This document shows, one piece after another, positions 21,561-33,060 of a DNA stretch of 64,000 nucleotides. The stretch is from Lasioglossum baleicum (Eukaryota > Arthropoda > Insecta > Hymenoptera > Halictidae), in the NCBI RefSeq assembly GCF_051020765.1, contig NC_134933.1:17581461-17645460 (forward strand), written 5' to 3'. The notes under the pieces are model-generated. The model saw nothing but the letters and a program-made list of their open reading frames with translations, made no database searches and was not told the DNA's origin. A program made the position numbers and the translations under genes. Position 1 is the stretch's first letter. Each line of letters starts with the position of its first letter.

Positions 21561-24462
21561 TATAAGGCACGGGGTTGATGTCGACGCGTTCCTAAGCGGT
21601 TCTGCGAATTTTTGCGGGCCGGATAGCAGCTATCGCTAGACGTATCTCGTCCTGGGTGGATCCTTTCCTCTCCGGGATCATATCACTGGCATCTGTTCCA
21701 CGGAGCAGACGAAAAAGTGGGCGGGGGTCGCCAGGAAGCGATATTTTTAGCGGATCCGAGGCACCATCGCATCACGATCGTTGAACAGGTCGTTCAACCC
21801 CCTAAAAAAAAAACGAGAACGACCGACACCGTGGCGTGACCTACAGAACGAAAGCAAGGAATTCGCACGCCTAAACGTTCTGACCCCTAATTAACCGGCC
21901 CCGCGGCCACCGGAAATACCGTGGATCCGGTGTAGGAGGCAGCGCCCAGATAAATCCTCGTCCGACCAAGATTTGCATTCTTTTATTGCACCGGACACGC
22001 GAAACAAAGCATAAACGTCGTATCGACTTCGTTACACGTCGGAGTTGTGGCTTCCTTTCGACAAATCTCGTCGCTCTTCCTCTCGTTCTCCTTTTTTTAC
22101 CGTCGAAGATGCTATCGCGCGGACCTTCGAGCTAAATCGTGGCAATTTCGTAAACATGTTTTGGCACTAAAGAGCTGATTATCACTCATTCAAAGTGCGT
22201 GCACTGTGATTCACAGGAAACCATTCGCAGACTTTTTACTAAAAACAACGCCTCCAATTAGCAAACCAGCTGCCTTTTAATCAAACGATGTATCCCCGGT
22301 TTTACAATGGCTGATTAATGATTACGAAGTGTTTTAATAAAAAAATACTATTATAGTCTCACAGTTTTATCGTTAAGATACAAAACACATACTGTTAAGG
22401 TTTATGTTTAGGTACAAAGCTGATCTTTAGAGCCCTTTCTTTAGTGTTACTTTTAAATGAAGATTATTTCAATATCAATCAACGACATCATGTATTCCTT
22501 TTATACGAGTGGGAGAATAATCATATTGACGACAGTAAATACATCAATGCATCCACTACTGATGGTAGAGAATACTGTTACGATTCATTAAAAGATGTGT
22601 TGACTACAGTGACGCTTACCTTGATTAATAAGTTTCATTTAGAACAAAGAATAAATTTATTTGGAACTATTTAGAACATTATTTAACTTGATCATCGTCG
22701 TGAATTTTCGTCAGGTTTTTCCAACCCAACCGAGGAACTCCTTCTTTCGCGAGATCATGTTTGTTTCCCCGCAGGAGCGGTGAACCACCTGCGTTTACGG
22801 TGGCGCGGCGCGGCGGGGCGGGTAGGGTTAATGGCGTTTGTTGCTGTTTCTCCGTAAGCTCCCGCGAACGAATCTGAACGGTCCTCTTTATGCGATAGGT
22901 ATCTGGATTCATTACGGCGTATAAAATACGAGATTAATTGCCGCGATACTTTTTTGTCTCTCTCTTGGAAGAGCGGACACCCTTTGCGCCCCCTGCTCTA
23001 TCCCATTGTCTACGCGAGCCTGGACGATATCGAATCGTGTCGACGAATATGAAACGTTCCACGGGCGTTAGCTGTTCCAGCCCGGCGACCCCGATCCACG
23101 ACTCTCCTCGTTCTACGATCTATGGGAAAGATGTCCTTCGCGGATCGCACCTGCCTTTTTGGATCTTCGTCCGCCATATCTGATCGTTTCTCTACCGCGC
23201 CGCGCCAATAATTAACTGCTAATACACGAATACCCTCCGAACCAAATCGAGGATATATCAAAGACCTTTCGAGTGATATCGATCTCGAACGATCCTTCGT
23301 CGGTGCGTCTCTAACCCTTCCGGGACGGACGCCTTTGATGATTTTATGGCACCCATGATTAGATCCGTTCGAATCCTCACGTATGAAATATTCTTTTGTG
23401 TACACTGTTCTACCTGAGAGCAGAAATGAACAAAATGTTTTCAGTTCATCGAGTCTAGTCAATGTTATTGCAACAAACAGGTTCGAAATAGAAAATTCTC
23501 ATTCTGAATAATTTCCGCGCGTGTCTAAATTGCTCTGTTTTTATTATTTTAGCATAAATGCTGAATATTGCTATCTTTGTTGATGAACGCTATCTATGCT
23601 TCGATTTCGTTTCTAGAAATAAAAAGGTGATTACTAAGAACAAGAATAGACATATCAAAGGATTTTGAATGTCTCGGTAAATGTTCAGTATCGAAACAAA
23701 AAAAGAAAAACACGGTTGCTATGATAGGAAGTTCAATAAAAATGGTGATGTCCAACTAGAATGTCACAAGAGCGCATTACAAGAAAAATGCAGAGAAATG
23801 TGTTCAGTATCAGAGAAAAGAGAAATATATTGGTGATATTGGAAGAGGTTGAAGAAAAATGGCGATATTTAAGATCGGAGAACGGCAGGGGAGCGTATCG
23901 ATCCTTTCTCGTAGATCGAGGTGAGTCGAAAGACGCGACGGTTGAAGCGGTGGGGAGAAGATGGAGCGAAGATCAAGGAAGCGGCAATTTATTGAGGAGA
24001 GGAGAGCCGGTGTCTCTAATATACCTTAATAGATATCCTATCGGCTGATTGGGGTACTTGACGGTTGCTAGCGCAACCCTAAATGCCGTGGAGCACGGCT
24101 CCCTTCATCTCCTCTCGGCCCATGGAACTTTGGTCGGCGAACGAAGACTATTAGAGACCTCGACGCATCCTTTTACTGCGCAGTAAATGCAGGTATATAA
24201 CGCGCGACTTTTAAATTCACTTACACCGCGCACCGCGCGGAGCGGAATTAAAACGCGAACTTTATTGCACCCGACCGGTTTTCTGTCTCGCTTTGCATCC
24301 CGAGACGTTACCCCCGGGGCTAAAGCCGGGCTCGCCTGCTCAGACAAGAGCCGCGGCTTCTGTATGAGCATCGTTCACGAGAGAGACACCGGACAACGCC
24401 CCGCCATCGAACTCTGAGCCAATAATTCATTAGCTTGTAAATAATCCCGGTAATCTTAATCG
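21561..24462. other. Non-coding; CpG-rich 21.6-22.1, 22.7-23.4 and 23.9-24.4 kb, AT-rich between
   Basis: Alternating composition blocks. A GCGGCGCGGC-type GC motif lies at 22801-22822. AGGTGAGT at about 23920 resembles a 5' splice site after a plus-strand frame from 23761, but the peptide is not recognised and no acceptor is evident. Opposed frames of 60-150 codons occur throughout. No confident gene. Confidence 0.4.
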
Positions 24463-24670
24463 TTAACCCTTTGCACTGCTTTGTCGAGTGCGACTCGGCA
24501 TCAGAGAAAGAAAAATGTAAATACAACGGATTCTTATATGTATTTTGTTCTTCCTTTATTTATTTTTTAGTTAAAAACGAATGTAAGTTCCACAAATATA
24601 AATTGTGACAACGTTTGAGAGCTATATCTAATATAATCTCAGTAAACAAAATTGTTTAAAATTAATCAGG
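24463..24670 (+). mobile_element. TTAA-ended element fragment related to the piggyBac-like family
   Basis: Starts TTAACCCTTTGCACTGCTTT, matching the end at 19562-19580. The segment at about 24605-24660 (GACAACGTTTGAGAGCTATA then GTAAACAAAATTGTTTAAA) is repeated at about 42738-42792. No right-hand AAAGGGTTAA was found, so the 3' boundary is set by the end of this similarity. Confidence 0.55.
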
Positions 24671-26474
24671 ACAAGGATGTTCTTCCGGAATTCATGTCGG
24701 CCCTCTGGATGAGTATTCTTCGGCACGCTTTGTGCATTTATAGTCACGCGAGCGTAACAGTAAACGAGACAATATTTGCGGAAACTATTTCGAAGACGCG
24801 AGCACTTTGAACGTACTCTTCGTTAATCAAATTTCTTACTGTTCTGCATTCCTGTCGAACGATACAATTATTAATGAATTAATTTTTATCTTGCAAGGTA
24901 AAACGTCGTTATTGCATTATACTGAATGTGAGTGGGTTGGGGTTCAATTAAAAATTCCGACTACTTGTATACTAAATCTGAATGCCTTTCTTTTATGTCG
25001 AAGTGAAATTCTCTGTGAATGCGGATATAGAATAAATATACATTTTCATACAATATGCTTGACAGCACTGCAGACAACATTTTTCGCCACGTGGCTAACA
25101 CATTAAGTGGCATATATGTATGTATAGTTATCAATTATTTGCCATATTTCAAACTAGAAACCTCAAGTTCCAACAAAAGTTCCTACGAGAAATTTAGATT
25201 CGAAAGCTCCGAATCACCGAGAAAAAAGTATTTTAATTTCGGAGGAGAGTGGGCACACACGAGAACAGAGAGCACAGAGTCCTCGGCCGTCCACCCACGT
25301 CGAAGCGAAAGTCTCCACCGGGTATGCGTTAAACAACTTTAATTAGCAAGGGCGTCCTGCAAACAGATAATGCGGTCTCGCGTTACCAATCATTAATCAA
25401 CGCTGAACGTTCAATAACGGTGCATAATAAAGCGCTATTCAGGCCCGGCCGTACCGCGGCAAAGAAATGCAAGAAGGAGGGGCTGCGGCCTGGTAGAAAC
25501 GGTAACAGCTTACTTTAAATATGCTTTATTGTGGTCGTATTGATCGTAAATTTTCAGATTCCTTATTCTTCCGGTTTCACAAGACGGCCGGAGAGCGCGA
25601 GATGAATTTATGCCCGCGCGTGGGCAATACGTTACGGCCACGTCCAATAAATATCAAGCCTCTTCATTTACCTGTCCGAGCAATATACCTGGGCCCAAGA
25701 TACGGCCGACCATCGGTCTAGAACAATGGCGTGAACGCGGATAGTCAGCGCGTTACGCAGAGAAAGAGAGGAAAAGACAAGAAAGAGAGAAAGAGAGAAT
25801 TACACTCGACCCACGAATTTCGCAATTCGTAGCGGATTTGTGGGTGGAGCCAAGATGTTGCGCACACGCTTCATGAGAAAATGGCAGATCCGTATCGCAA
25901 CGGAAACGCTAAGAAACCGCAGTTTCGTGGGTTACGAACGAGACACACGCTCGTTCCGAGATCGCGGTCTTACCCCCTTCAACGCTCGGAACGACACGCC
26001 GCGCCGCTCCTGACTCTTCGCCCACGAGACTTATTTTTCAGTGTTAACATCAATCTGCCATTCGCTTGGCAATGCCGGCTACGTGGGCGATACACCATTC
26101 AGCCGGCCATTGGCGCCGGAATGTCGGTGATTTTCGCGTTATTCCGCTCGAATATACCAACAATGATCTCTTTACTCGCGAATATTACGTGGAAGCGGCC
26201 GAATGGCTCTCCGACCGCTCCTGGACGAGAAGATGGACGTTCCTGATGCTAGGTTCATGCTTGTTTCGCGTTCTTTTCATTGCACATTTGCGGTAAGAAG
26301 TGCTCGATCGGAACCGCGGATCTCTTTGCTGAATAAAAATGTTCTGTCTGAATTGCGTGTAATGCGAGCCAGACTTGTTTCTTTCTTTCATGATTTATGG
26401 AAGTAATCTATCGACATTCTGAAATTGTTTTATGATTTGTACTTTTTCAAGCTCCATCCTCATTTTCGTCATCA
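24671..26474. other. Non-coding; CpG-rich 25.2-26.3 kb
   Basis: AT-rich to about 25200. After that a CpG-rich stretch holds a purine tract (GAGAAAGAGAGGAAAAGACA, about 25758-25799). A short inverted repeat follows (CCCACGAATTTCGCA against its loose complement CGGATTTGTGGG, about 25810-25845). A 121-codon frame at 25881-26246 overlaps others and is not recognised. Confidence 0.4.
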
Positions 26475-26640
26475 TTGCATAAAATGCAGGAATCAAAGAT
26501 TGTTTGCAGCCATTGCAAGAAGTAGGAGTCAAGTACACATCTCATTTTCCTTTGAATCAGTTCAATAAGATGGGAATTGTACATGGGTATCCTTGAATCG
26601 TTTTACTATTTTCACTGTTTTAAACTTCGCTGACTTTTCT
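26475..26640 (+). mobile_element. Family A, degraded copy
   Basis: CATAAAATGCAGGAATCAAAGATTGTTTGCAGCCATTGCAAGA resembles the family A left interior (GCAAAATAAAAATTGTTTGCATnnATTGCAAGACA), and CACTGTTTTAAACTTCG resembles the right interior. Neither terminal repeat is intact. Confidence 0.4.
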
Positions 26641-27835
26641 TCGAATTTTACAAACTTTTAGTATAGAGGAGAGGGTAATAATACGGGACAGGGTAGAAAT
26701 GTTTCAACTTTAATTTTGTTGAATTCTGTCGACCTTATTTACCGTGTTTTCGTGTTTATCAATCAACGCCACTTTTTTAGTACTACCTACTACCTTTTTA
26801 TACAGAAAAATACGTTTTTGTTTAAAAAAATGAAGGTGAAATCTTCGAAACTCTTTCACCTATAAGAGAAACTATTATTGCCATATTGTAGTTCAGCTTA
26901 TAAAAACGTCGGTTAATTATCCATATTTCCAAAATGGGCAGAGATAATTATGTGATAATACGTACTGGACCATCCTGTACATAAAATTGTGATCATTAAA
27001 TCTTCCTTTGAAATCTGAGAGATCTTATTGCCGCACTTTGTGCATACATAATTTCTGACGTTTTCGCACTGAAGATCACTCGACCGATTTCGCGACACCC
27101 TGTAGATAGGAGACGCGGATCGACAGATGGCGAAATAGTCTCCGGTAATTGAGGATCTCCGGCAACCGACAAATGGAACCAGATTTAAATCCGATAGCAT
27201 CACGGCTCTCCGCTCTCTCCGCTCTCCGGTCCGTGGGCAGACGTAATTGTTAATTGATTTTGACGACCGGTGCAATCACTGTGAAATAGTCAACGATTAA
27301 GGCAAATAACGAGACATCTCGCATTACCGAAGGGCGAACGACGCGGACCGTGTAATCGCCTAGTGGTCTTCCGCGAGTAAGTCATCCTCGTAGCACGGCC
27401 TGAGTTACGAGGAAATGTCTTGATAGCTGAGGCAACGACCTCGTCAGCGCTCGGGATGCGTTATAGCTCTTTGAAAAATTTCATCCGTCTTTATGCTTCG
27501 AAACACCTTTCGTCGTCGTGCGACCATGACCGTGCTGTTCGAGGGATGATGCCAATCGTTAGGATACTATTCTATGAAGTACGTGGCTGATTCAATCATT
27601 ATGAACAATCCAATCGCGAAGTTTGGTGCGATAATGATAGTATAACACGGTCAAAAGGTTGTTTAAAAAGGCTGTATACATTAGCTGTATAAATTAATTC
27701 ATAGCTCTTCCTCCATTTCTTTGATTACGAACACCTACATAGAACATACTCTAGAAAATAGTCGTCATTGTTCCCTATGTATTTATTCTATTTTACATGT
27801 AATTAACAAGTCTCCTGGTTAAAAGACTTAATAAA
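26641..27835. other. Non-coding; possible old repeat 26.9-27.1 kb
   Basis: 26640-26900 is AT-rich. A 120-codon minus-strand frame (26913-27275) contains CTKCGNKIS, a lone CxxC, but no zinc-binding partner. The segment near 27060-27112 ends GCGACACCCTGTAGA, a phrase like the ends of many insect repeats. I do not assign a gene. Confidence 0.35.
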
Positions 27836-28033
27836 TAGACTGCCGAACTTTATGCAAAATAAAAATTGTTTGCATCAACTACAACAAACAAGGGCCAAGT
27901 AATTTCTTTCATTCTCTAATAATGTTCATAAGCTGCAACCAATACATTGATGTTCTTAAATTTTTAAAATTTGTCCATTGTTTTACATTGCACCTACCCA
28001 TTTTTGTCATAAATTCATAAAATCCACAGTCTA
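27836..28033 (+). mobile_element. Family A miniature element, full-length copy
   Basis: 198 bp from TA-GACTGCCGAACTTT to ATCCACAGTC-TA with TA on both sides. The left interior is GCAAAATAAAAATTGTTTGC; the right interior has CATTGTTTTACATTGCACCT and ACCCATTTTTGTCATAAATT. The closest match is the copy at 47449-47648. Confidence 0.88.
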
Positions 28034-28864
28034 TTGACTAACTTGTGATGGATAATAGAGGGAGCCAGAAATTTCCAAGCAATAAATATAAGAAACTTTT
28101 GTTTTGCATACAGTCTAATAATTGCGGATAATCAGAAGCAGCGTTTTCGTGGAGATTCTCAAATTCCATACGTTCGTGCGAGAGAACGTAACAGCAGCGG
28201 CAACAACAGGAAGTCGCGCGACGCGCGCATCCGAAATGGCGGCCATAAGCCGCGAAATTCCCAGCGTGTAGGCAGATAAACGCTCCGCTCATTTTACTAT
28301 CGAGATAACTCGGTTCGCGAGTGTTGTAAGTGGGCTTAATGCGAGAAGCTTTATTACGCGAGTTACGATTTTTCCGAGCGGCCTCGCAGATAATGATCTT
28401 CTATTAATCAAAATGGCCGGCCAAGTCGCCGAGCATAATTGCACTGTCCGTTCCCGATACTCTAAAGATGAGTAATCGTGGAAACCAGAAAGAAAGCGTT
28501 CTCATTCGATGGAAATTTCAGCGTGATTGATTTCGACGAATAACCCTTTGATGGCGGATTGATTATCCGCTGGGCCAAAAGTCTTGCGATTATTTTCATG
28601 TCGATTTTGAAAAAGGTCCATTCTCTGCCCAGTTGAAACGCAACATTTTTCAGTAGTGCTCGGTTAAATGCACATCAGTTATGAAGTCAGCAGTTAAATT
28701 CTCTCTGGCATACATTTTATTCATTCTCTATCCTCATTTGCTGAGGTATAGGTCAATGCACTGAATAGAATTGTAGGATAAGAGTGGGGCAGACTTGTGT
28801 AAATTTAACCGAGCAGATTTTAGTTGAATTAAACCTACTGTTCTACCCCAGCCAGAAAATATTC
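28034..28864. other. Non-coding, mixed composition
   Basis: CpG-richer at 28150-28450, otherwise AT-rich. An 84-codon minus-strand frame (28038-28292) starts next to the family A copy and has no known motif. Confidence 0.4.
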
Positions 28865-29207
28865 GAATTATTTAAGCGTATATTAAGTACGAAAAGTATA
28901 TACATATATTAAATACGAGTACAAGTACTATTAGACATCTATGTATAAGTGAACGGCCGAAAGTTCTTCAAGTACCTAATCAAAATGAAAAATGCGGTGA
29001 ACAAATGGGCCGGTGGGGCAGCCTGAAATTATCCGAAATTGTGAATATGATCGTTGAACGAATTATTTAAGCGTGCATTAAATACATGCACTATTAGGTT
29101 CGACATCTACCAGTGAACGGCCGAAAGTTCTTCAAGTACCTAATCAAAATGAAAAATGCGATGAAGAAATCGGCCGGTGGGGCAGTCTGAAATTATCCGA
29201 AATTGTT
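28865..29207. repeat. ~195 bp tandem duplication, two copies
   Basis: Unit one starts at 28865 and unit two at 29060, both with GAATTATTTAAGCGT. They share GTGAACGGCCGAAAGTTCTT, CAAGTACCTAATCAAAATGA and GGCCGGTGGGGCAG nearly without change. The first third is more diverged and carries an indel (about 40 bp extra in unit one). The conserved last two thirds suggests either a local gene-conversion tract or selection. Confidence 0.92.
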
Positions 29208-30398
29208 CTGTATCCGATATGGAGATCGTTCGGCAAGCTTATCGTCCCTTATCGTTGAAAATTCAGCTCGCGAAACGGCGCGGACTACTCGGCCCGAAGT
29301 AATTACTCGTAAGCTGTAATGCGGCCCCGGCTCATTACAGGGAGGCGCTGCGGGGCACGCTTACGTTGAATTTAGTAGCTAATTTCAAGCTGGTGGTGTT
29401 CGAAAACCACGGTGCGCGGATTATGGTTTCATTAAGTCAAAACAGCGAAGGCGAAACACACACAGGCTCTCTCTCCTCTCTCCTCTCCCCCGGAATTACA
29501 GCACCGCGAGGCGAGCCGCACCGATGAATTTTTTATGCGCAGCTTGCCCCGAGTTGTACCAGCGCGAGTCTCGTGTAATCATCCCGATACATAATTAATA
29601 ACCGATACCACCAGAAAATCATTCCTCCCCTCGTCTCCGGGCCTCGAATGATCGATAAGCCACCCACGCGATGAAAGGAGGCTCGCGCACACCAGTGTGC
29701 CCTCCCATGCGATCGCTGACGCACGCTTTTCATGCGAAACTTTTTTCATTGTGCAACGGCGCGGCGCGGCGGCACAGCGCACCGATGCATCGCGCGGCCG
29801 TCTATCCGCGACTGCATCGCTCCTATCCATCGGAATGGTTGTTGGCAGTTGCCCGTCACGTTTTATTGCTGCCTACCGGTAGCCGATGTAAAACATTGAT
29901 TTGTAAACCCGTCCCGCGATGGACACTCCCGTGTGTCGGGAGTATATTTGCGCGCCTAGAGTACAAGCGACTATGCACTTACGGCTTCGAAACTGTTATC
30001 ATGACGTTTTCGGTTCTCGAAACAGCAATTAGCAGCCTTCGTTCCGCTCCACTGTTGCGGGGAATCGAAATTTTCACCTATTATCCGTTTCGGTTGCGAT
30101 TCCTATTTTTCTTTCTGCAGGGTGCACAGTGGTCCAATCTAGCAGTTCATTTGGTAAAAAATGACTTGTCTCATATCGGTATTTAATACGTCTACATTAC
30201 TTTGTAAGCATTGCCGAGGATGTCGATATTATTGAAATTTAATAAAAGTGTAATTAGAAGAAGCATTTAAAAATGAACAGTTTGTGAATATGATTTTCGA
30301 TCGAAAAAATTACTAATTTTCTTTTGTGAACTCTGCGAACCTATTTAATATTTTAAAAAAAATTTTGTTCCTCAAAGTTAGAATTATTGCATCATTTA
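29208..30398. promoter_or_regulatory. CpG-rich island 29.2-30.1 kb (candidate regulatory)
   Basis: GC-rich with CpG, a CT-rich patch at 29466-29492 and GCGCGGCGCGGCGGC at 29759-29774. A 171-codon plus-strand frame (29671-30186) is opposed by 66- and 83-codon minus-strand frames and has no recognisable domain. AT-rich after 30190. Confidence 0.3.
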
Positions 30399-30471
30399 TT
30401 AAATAAGTGATTCTTAATGGACTAATGAGAAAGTTGTCGAAGTTATTTACCTTTGACATGGAGTATATTTT
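30399..30471 (+). repeat. Dispersed repeat H, module 2 (copy at 62339)
   Basis: TTAAATAAGTGATTCTTAAT then GGACTAATGAGAAAGTTGTC and GAAGTTATTTACCTTT match 62339-62410 with few changes. At 62 kb this module precedes the module shared with 41.2 kb, so all three sites derive from one longer repeat. Confidence 0.75.
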
Positions 30472-31283
30472 GATTAACAAGACTAAAGTTGAAAGATTAA
30501 TAAAAGGGCATGGAATTTTCTAAAATATTAATCGAGTAGCTCTATTTATCAACACAGAAGGATAGTTTATATAGAGTGTAGTACGGTATGCGTAGGATCC
30601 GGTTGCGATGTTATTAAGATATTTTCATTCCCGCGAGTCTGATCACGATGTTGTCGCACCGATGTTCGTAGGATGGGAGATTGTCAGTGTGTGACCACGG
30701 TGGAACGCTCGCCAGCAATTTCGATAATATAAAGCTAGCAGCACTGAAGTACTATGATTTCTGGGGCAAGAACTTGCGTGTGCCTGCCAGGTAGAAGAAT
30801 GAGGAGGTTAAAGTGCCGAAGGAGCTCGGTACCGTAGCAAATAGCTAATTCGTACTCTGTGTGCGCATGACCTCCTCTCGCCACACAAGTGGAATTCATA
30901 GGAGACCGTTTCAACATCGAGAAATTCGTATCGGCTTCATTTTTATCAAATGATCGTGCCAGCGATCGATCTTTCACACGATCGACGTTACTTTGACTCT
31001 CACGCGCCTCGAAAAAATAGCTCTGCACAAAAGATTCTAGGATAATACTTCGCCCATTTTCACTTCACACTTCGGGTCAATCGATTATGCTTCGTTACAA
31101 CTTCGTATTCTAAAGGAACTGGTCTTGCAATGCAAATTGAATGAAATTACACGTTTTATAAATAGTATCTAGAAACAGAAAATGGGCGAATTTTATCTCG
31201 GCGATCCTGGGAACGTTTAATTAGCAGAGAATGGAACATTCTCTTCCAAACTACCAAACAATTGCTTATGGATTTAAAAAGAA
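30472..31283. other. Non-coding, no feature recognised
   Basis: Neutral to AT-rich, with short frames only (97 codons minus at 30735-31028, unrecognised). Confidence 0.4.
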
Positions 31284-31455
31284 CGGGTCAATATTGTGCG
31301 CATAACGCCATAGAAAACCTCTATGGCGATTGCATACCTATCTGTTTCTCGCTCACTCGGCTAGAGTCCCGAGTTTACCCGAATAGCGTTTCACCTCGGA
31401 GCGTGACAGATCAGCCTCATTTAGTGTGAAGAAGTATTCACTTCGAAAATTTAGA
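31284..31455 (+). repeat. Dispersed repeat I, copy 1 (second copy at 63714)
   Basis: Shares GTGCGCATAA, CTATGGCGATTGCA, and an unbroken core TTACCCGAATAGCGTTTCAC followed by CTCGGAGCGTGAC with 63714-63910. The core is identical while flanks differ by substitutions and indels. No tRNA-type box B and no TIR is apparent. Same orientation in both places. Identity as SINE, structural RNA relic or conserved element is not resolved. Confidence 0.8.
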
Positions 31456-31547
31456 AACCGGTTTGCACTGTAGCACTTCCTCTTCGGAAGAAAGTAGAGT
31501 ATTTTAACGTGCATTAAAACTCGCAATAGAAATTAATTTATTATAAC

Positions 31548-31640
31548 TAGACTGCGGATGTTTATGCAAATATCTTTATGCAAACTAGAAAGGAATGCTA
31601 TTGATTTTTATTAATATGAACGTTTATTTGTGTTTCATAC
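31548..31640 (+). mobile_element. Family A, 5' fragment
   Basis: Starts CTA-GACTGCGGATGTTTATGC and continues ATGCAAACTAGAAAGG, losing similarity after about 90 bp. The right terminal repeat is missing. Confidence 0.6.
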
Positions 31641-31679
31641 ATTTGTGCATGTTATACACGTGTAAAGATCTACAGATTA

Positions 31680-31800
31680 GTTAAAAGTTTGAACAGGAAA
31701 TATAATATCTAACACTCAACTTTGACTTACTCGTTTTTAAAAACTTTAAGTTTGAACAGAAAATAAATTCTCTTAAATCGAGTAGGTCAAAGTTGAGTGC
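31680..31800. repeat. Short inverted repeat with internal direct repeat
   Basis: ACTCAACTTTGACTTACTCG (about 31714-31732) is mirrored by CGAGTAGGTCAAAGTTGAGT (31779-31798). AAGTTTGAACAG occurs at 31686 and again at 31749. A decayed miniature element or hairpin. Confidence 0.65.
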
Positions 31801-33060
31801 AATCAAATACTGGTTCAACGAACTCGAAGAATTCTAGATGTCAAACCTCATGGTCGTAGTAGCTGTCCCATAGTTCAGGTGTCCTCTTTCGAAGACGACA
31901 CGCCATAGTATTAGATAGTTTTTAAGATGTGAGAGTTGTACAAGTAATTCCAACGAAGCAGAGCCCATGTAATAAAGTCGAAAGCAGCACCGAGAGATAT
32001 GTAATTCCAACGAAGTAGAGCCCGCAGAACAAAATTGAAGGCAGCATTGGCTTTTCCACGGTAATCACCTGCGCGACTCGGCTCGGCACGGCGAGGCCTC
32101 GGAACAACAGGTGAGGGTCGCTCGAAAAATTCCTAGAGATGTTGGTTTCGCGAGGAACTTTGTCCCGGGCCCTCTTTCTTCGAAGAATAGGCGGGCGCAA
32201 AAGAATAAGAAGTGGACCGGGCAGGGTTGAGGAATAAAGGAGGAAGTACAGAGGGTATATATCGCGAGCAAAAGGAAGTGCCACGGGGACAAAGAACAAA
32301 AGTGGGCGAATTCCCGGTGTTGGTCCCGAGATAAAGAGGATCTGGAAGGTGGATCAAGAATAAGGCGAGCCAGAACCAGAACCAGAACCAGGAGCAGAGG
32401 GCAGAGGCAGAAGAAGAAGACGAGAAAGAAGAAGAAGAAGAAGAGGGCCGCTGCTGCCTCGGCTTGGTCCCGGAGATATTCGCCGACTAATTGAATTTAC
32501 GAGCTCGCCGGGCAACCGACGTGGGTCGTGCCGGTCTTTGGACCAGATTCAGTGTCGGTACACCGCCATTAGTGGCCGCTCCTCCTGATTCCTCCAGTAT
32601 TCCAACGACGATAATCGTAAGTTCCGCGATCGTACCGGAGAACCGCCGAAAACTTCGTTCGCGAGTATACGTGACCGTGATATTTGATACGAGGCCAGGT
32701 GTTCGGCTTTGGGGTGCCATTATACTTCTTTCCTCGCTGTATTTCTGTGCTCCTGTTGGCGACCTAGTTGCCACCACCGATCCACCATTTGCGGCTCGCA
32801 GACGCACGCGAGATGAACACGCATGTGCGAGCAATGCGAGAGAGAACCATTTCGCTAGAATGCCTCCCAGAAGAATACCGGCCTGATGAGGTTTTGCAGG
32901 CTTTTCAAGTGATTCCGCTGTTTGTTCGCTACCCGGGACCGGCTGTGTCACTTACACAAGCTGTTTATCAATCCTACTTGCTCGGTACCCTTGCCTCCTC
33001 ACGGTATTTAAATCATTTTATATTTTATTCTCGCTAAGGGTCAGCTATGTCCGCGCGCAG
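31801..33060. promoter_or_regulatory. GC-rich island with purine tract (candidate regulatory/untranslated exon)
   Basis: CpG-rich from about 32040 to 33000. Opposed frames (125 and 154 codons minus, 131 codons plus) overlap fully. The plus frame 32491-32886 has one hydrophobic run (GAIILLSSLYF) but no family signature. A purine tract is at 32370-32450. Most consistent with non-coding island DNA. Confidence 0.35.
32370..32450. repeat. Purine-rich tract: (CCAGAA)n then (GAA)n
   Basis: Three to four CCAGAA/ACCAGA units are followed by GAAGAAGAAGACGAGAAAGA and further GAA repeats. Nearly all purine on the top strand after 32395, so triplex-prone. Confidence 0.85.

Noticed and set aside
21562..21585. 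TAAGGCACGGGG, similar to the start of miR-124
   Set aside because: Diverges after nine bases (miR-124 continues CGGTGAATGCC) and there is no complementary arm upstream.
27102..27125. ACCCTGTAGAT, the first 11 bases of miR-10
   Set aside because: The following bases (AGGAGACG) do not match mature miR-10 and no hairpin partner was seen; CACCCTGTA is a common repeat-end phrase.
32487..32951. 131- and 154-codon frames with a hydrophobic run in the plus frame
   Set aside because: Mirror frames in stop-poor GC-rich DNA; one hydrophobic stretch alone is not evidence of a membrane protein.
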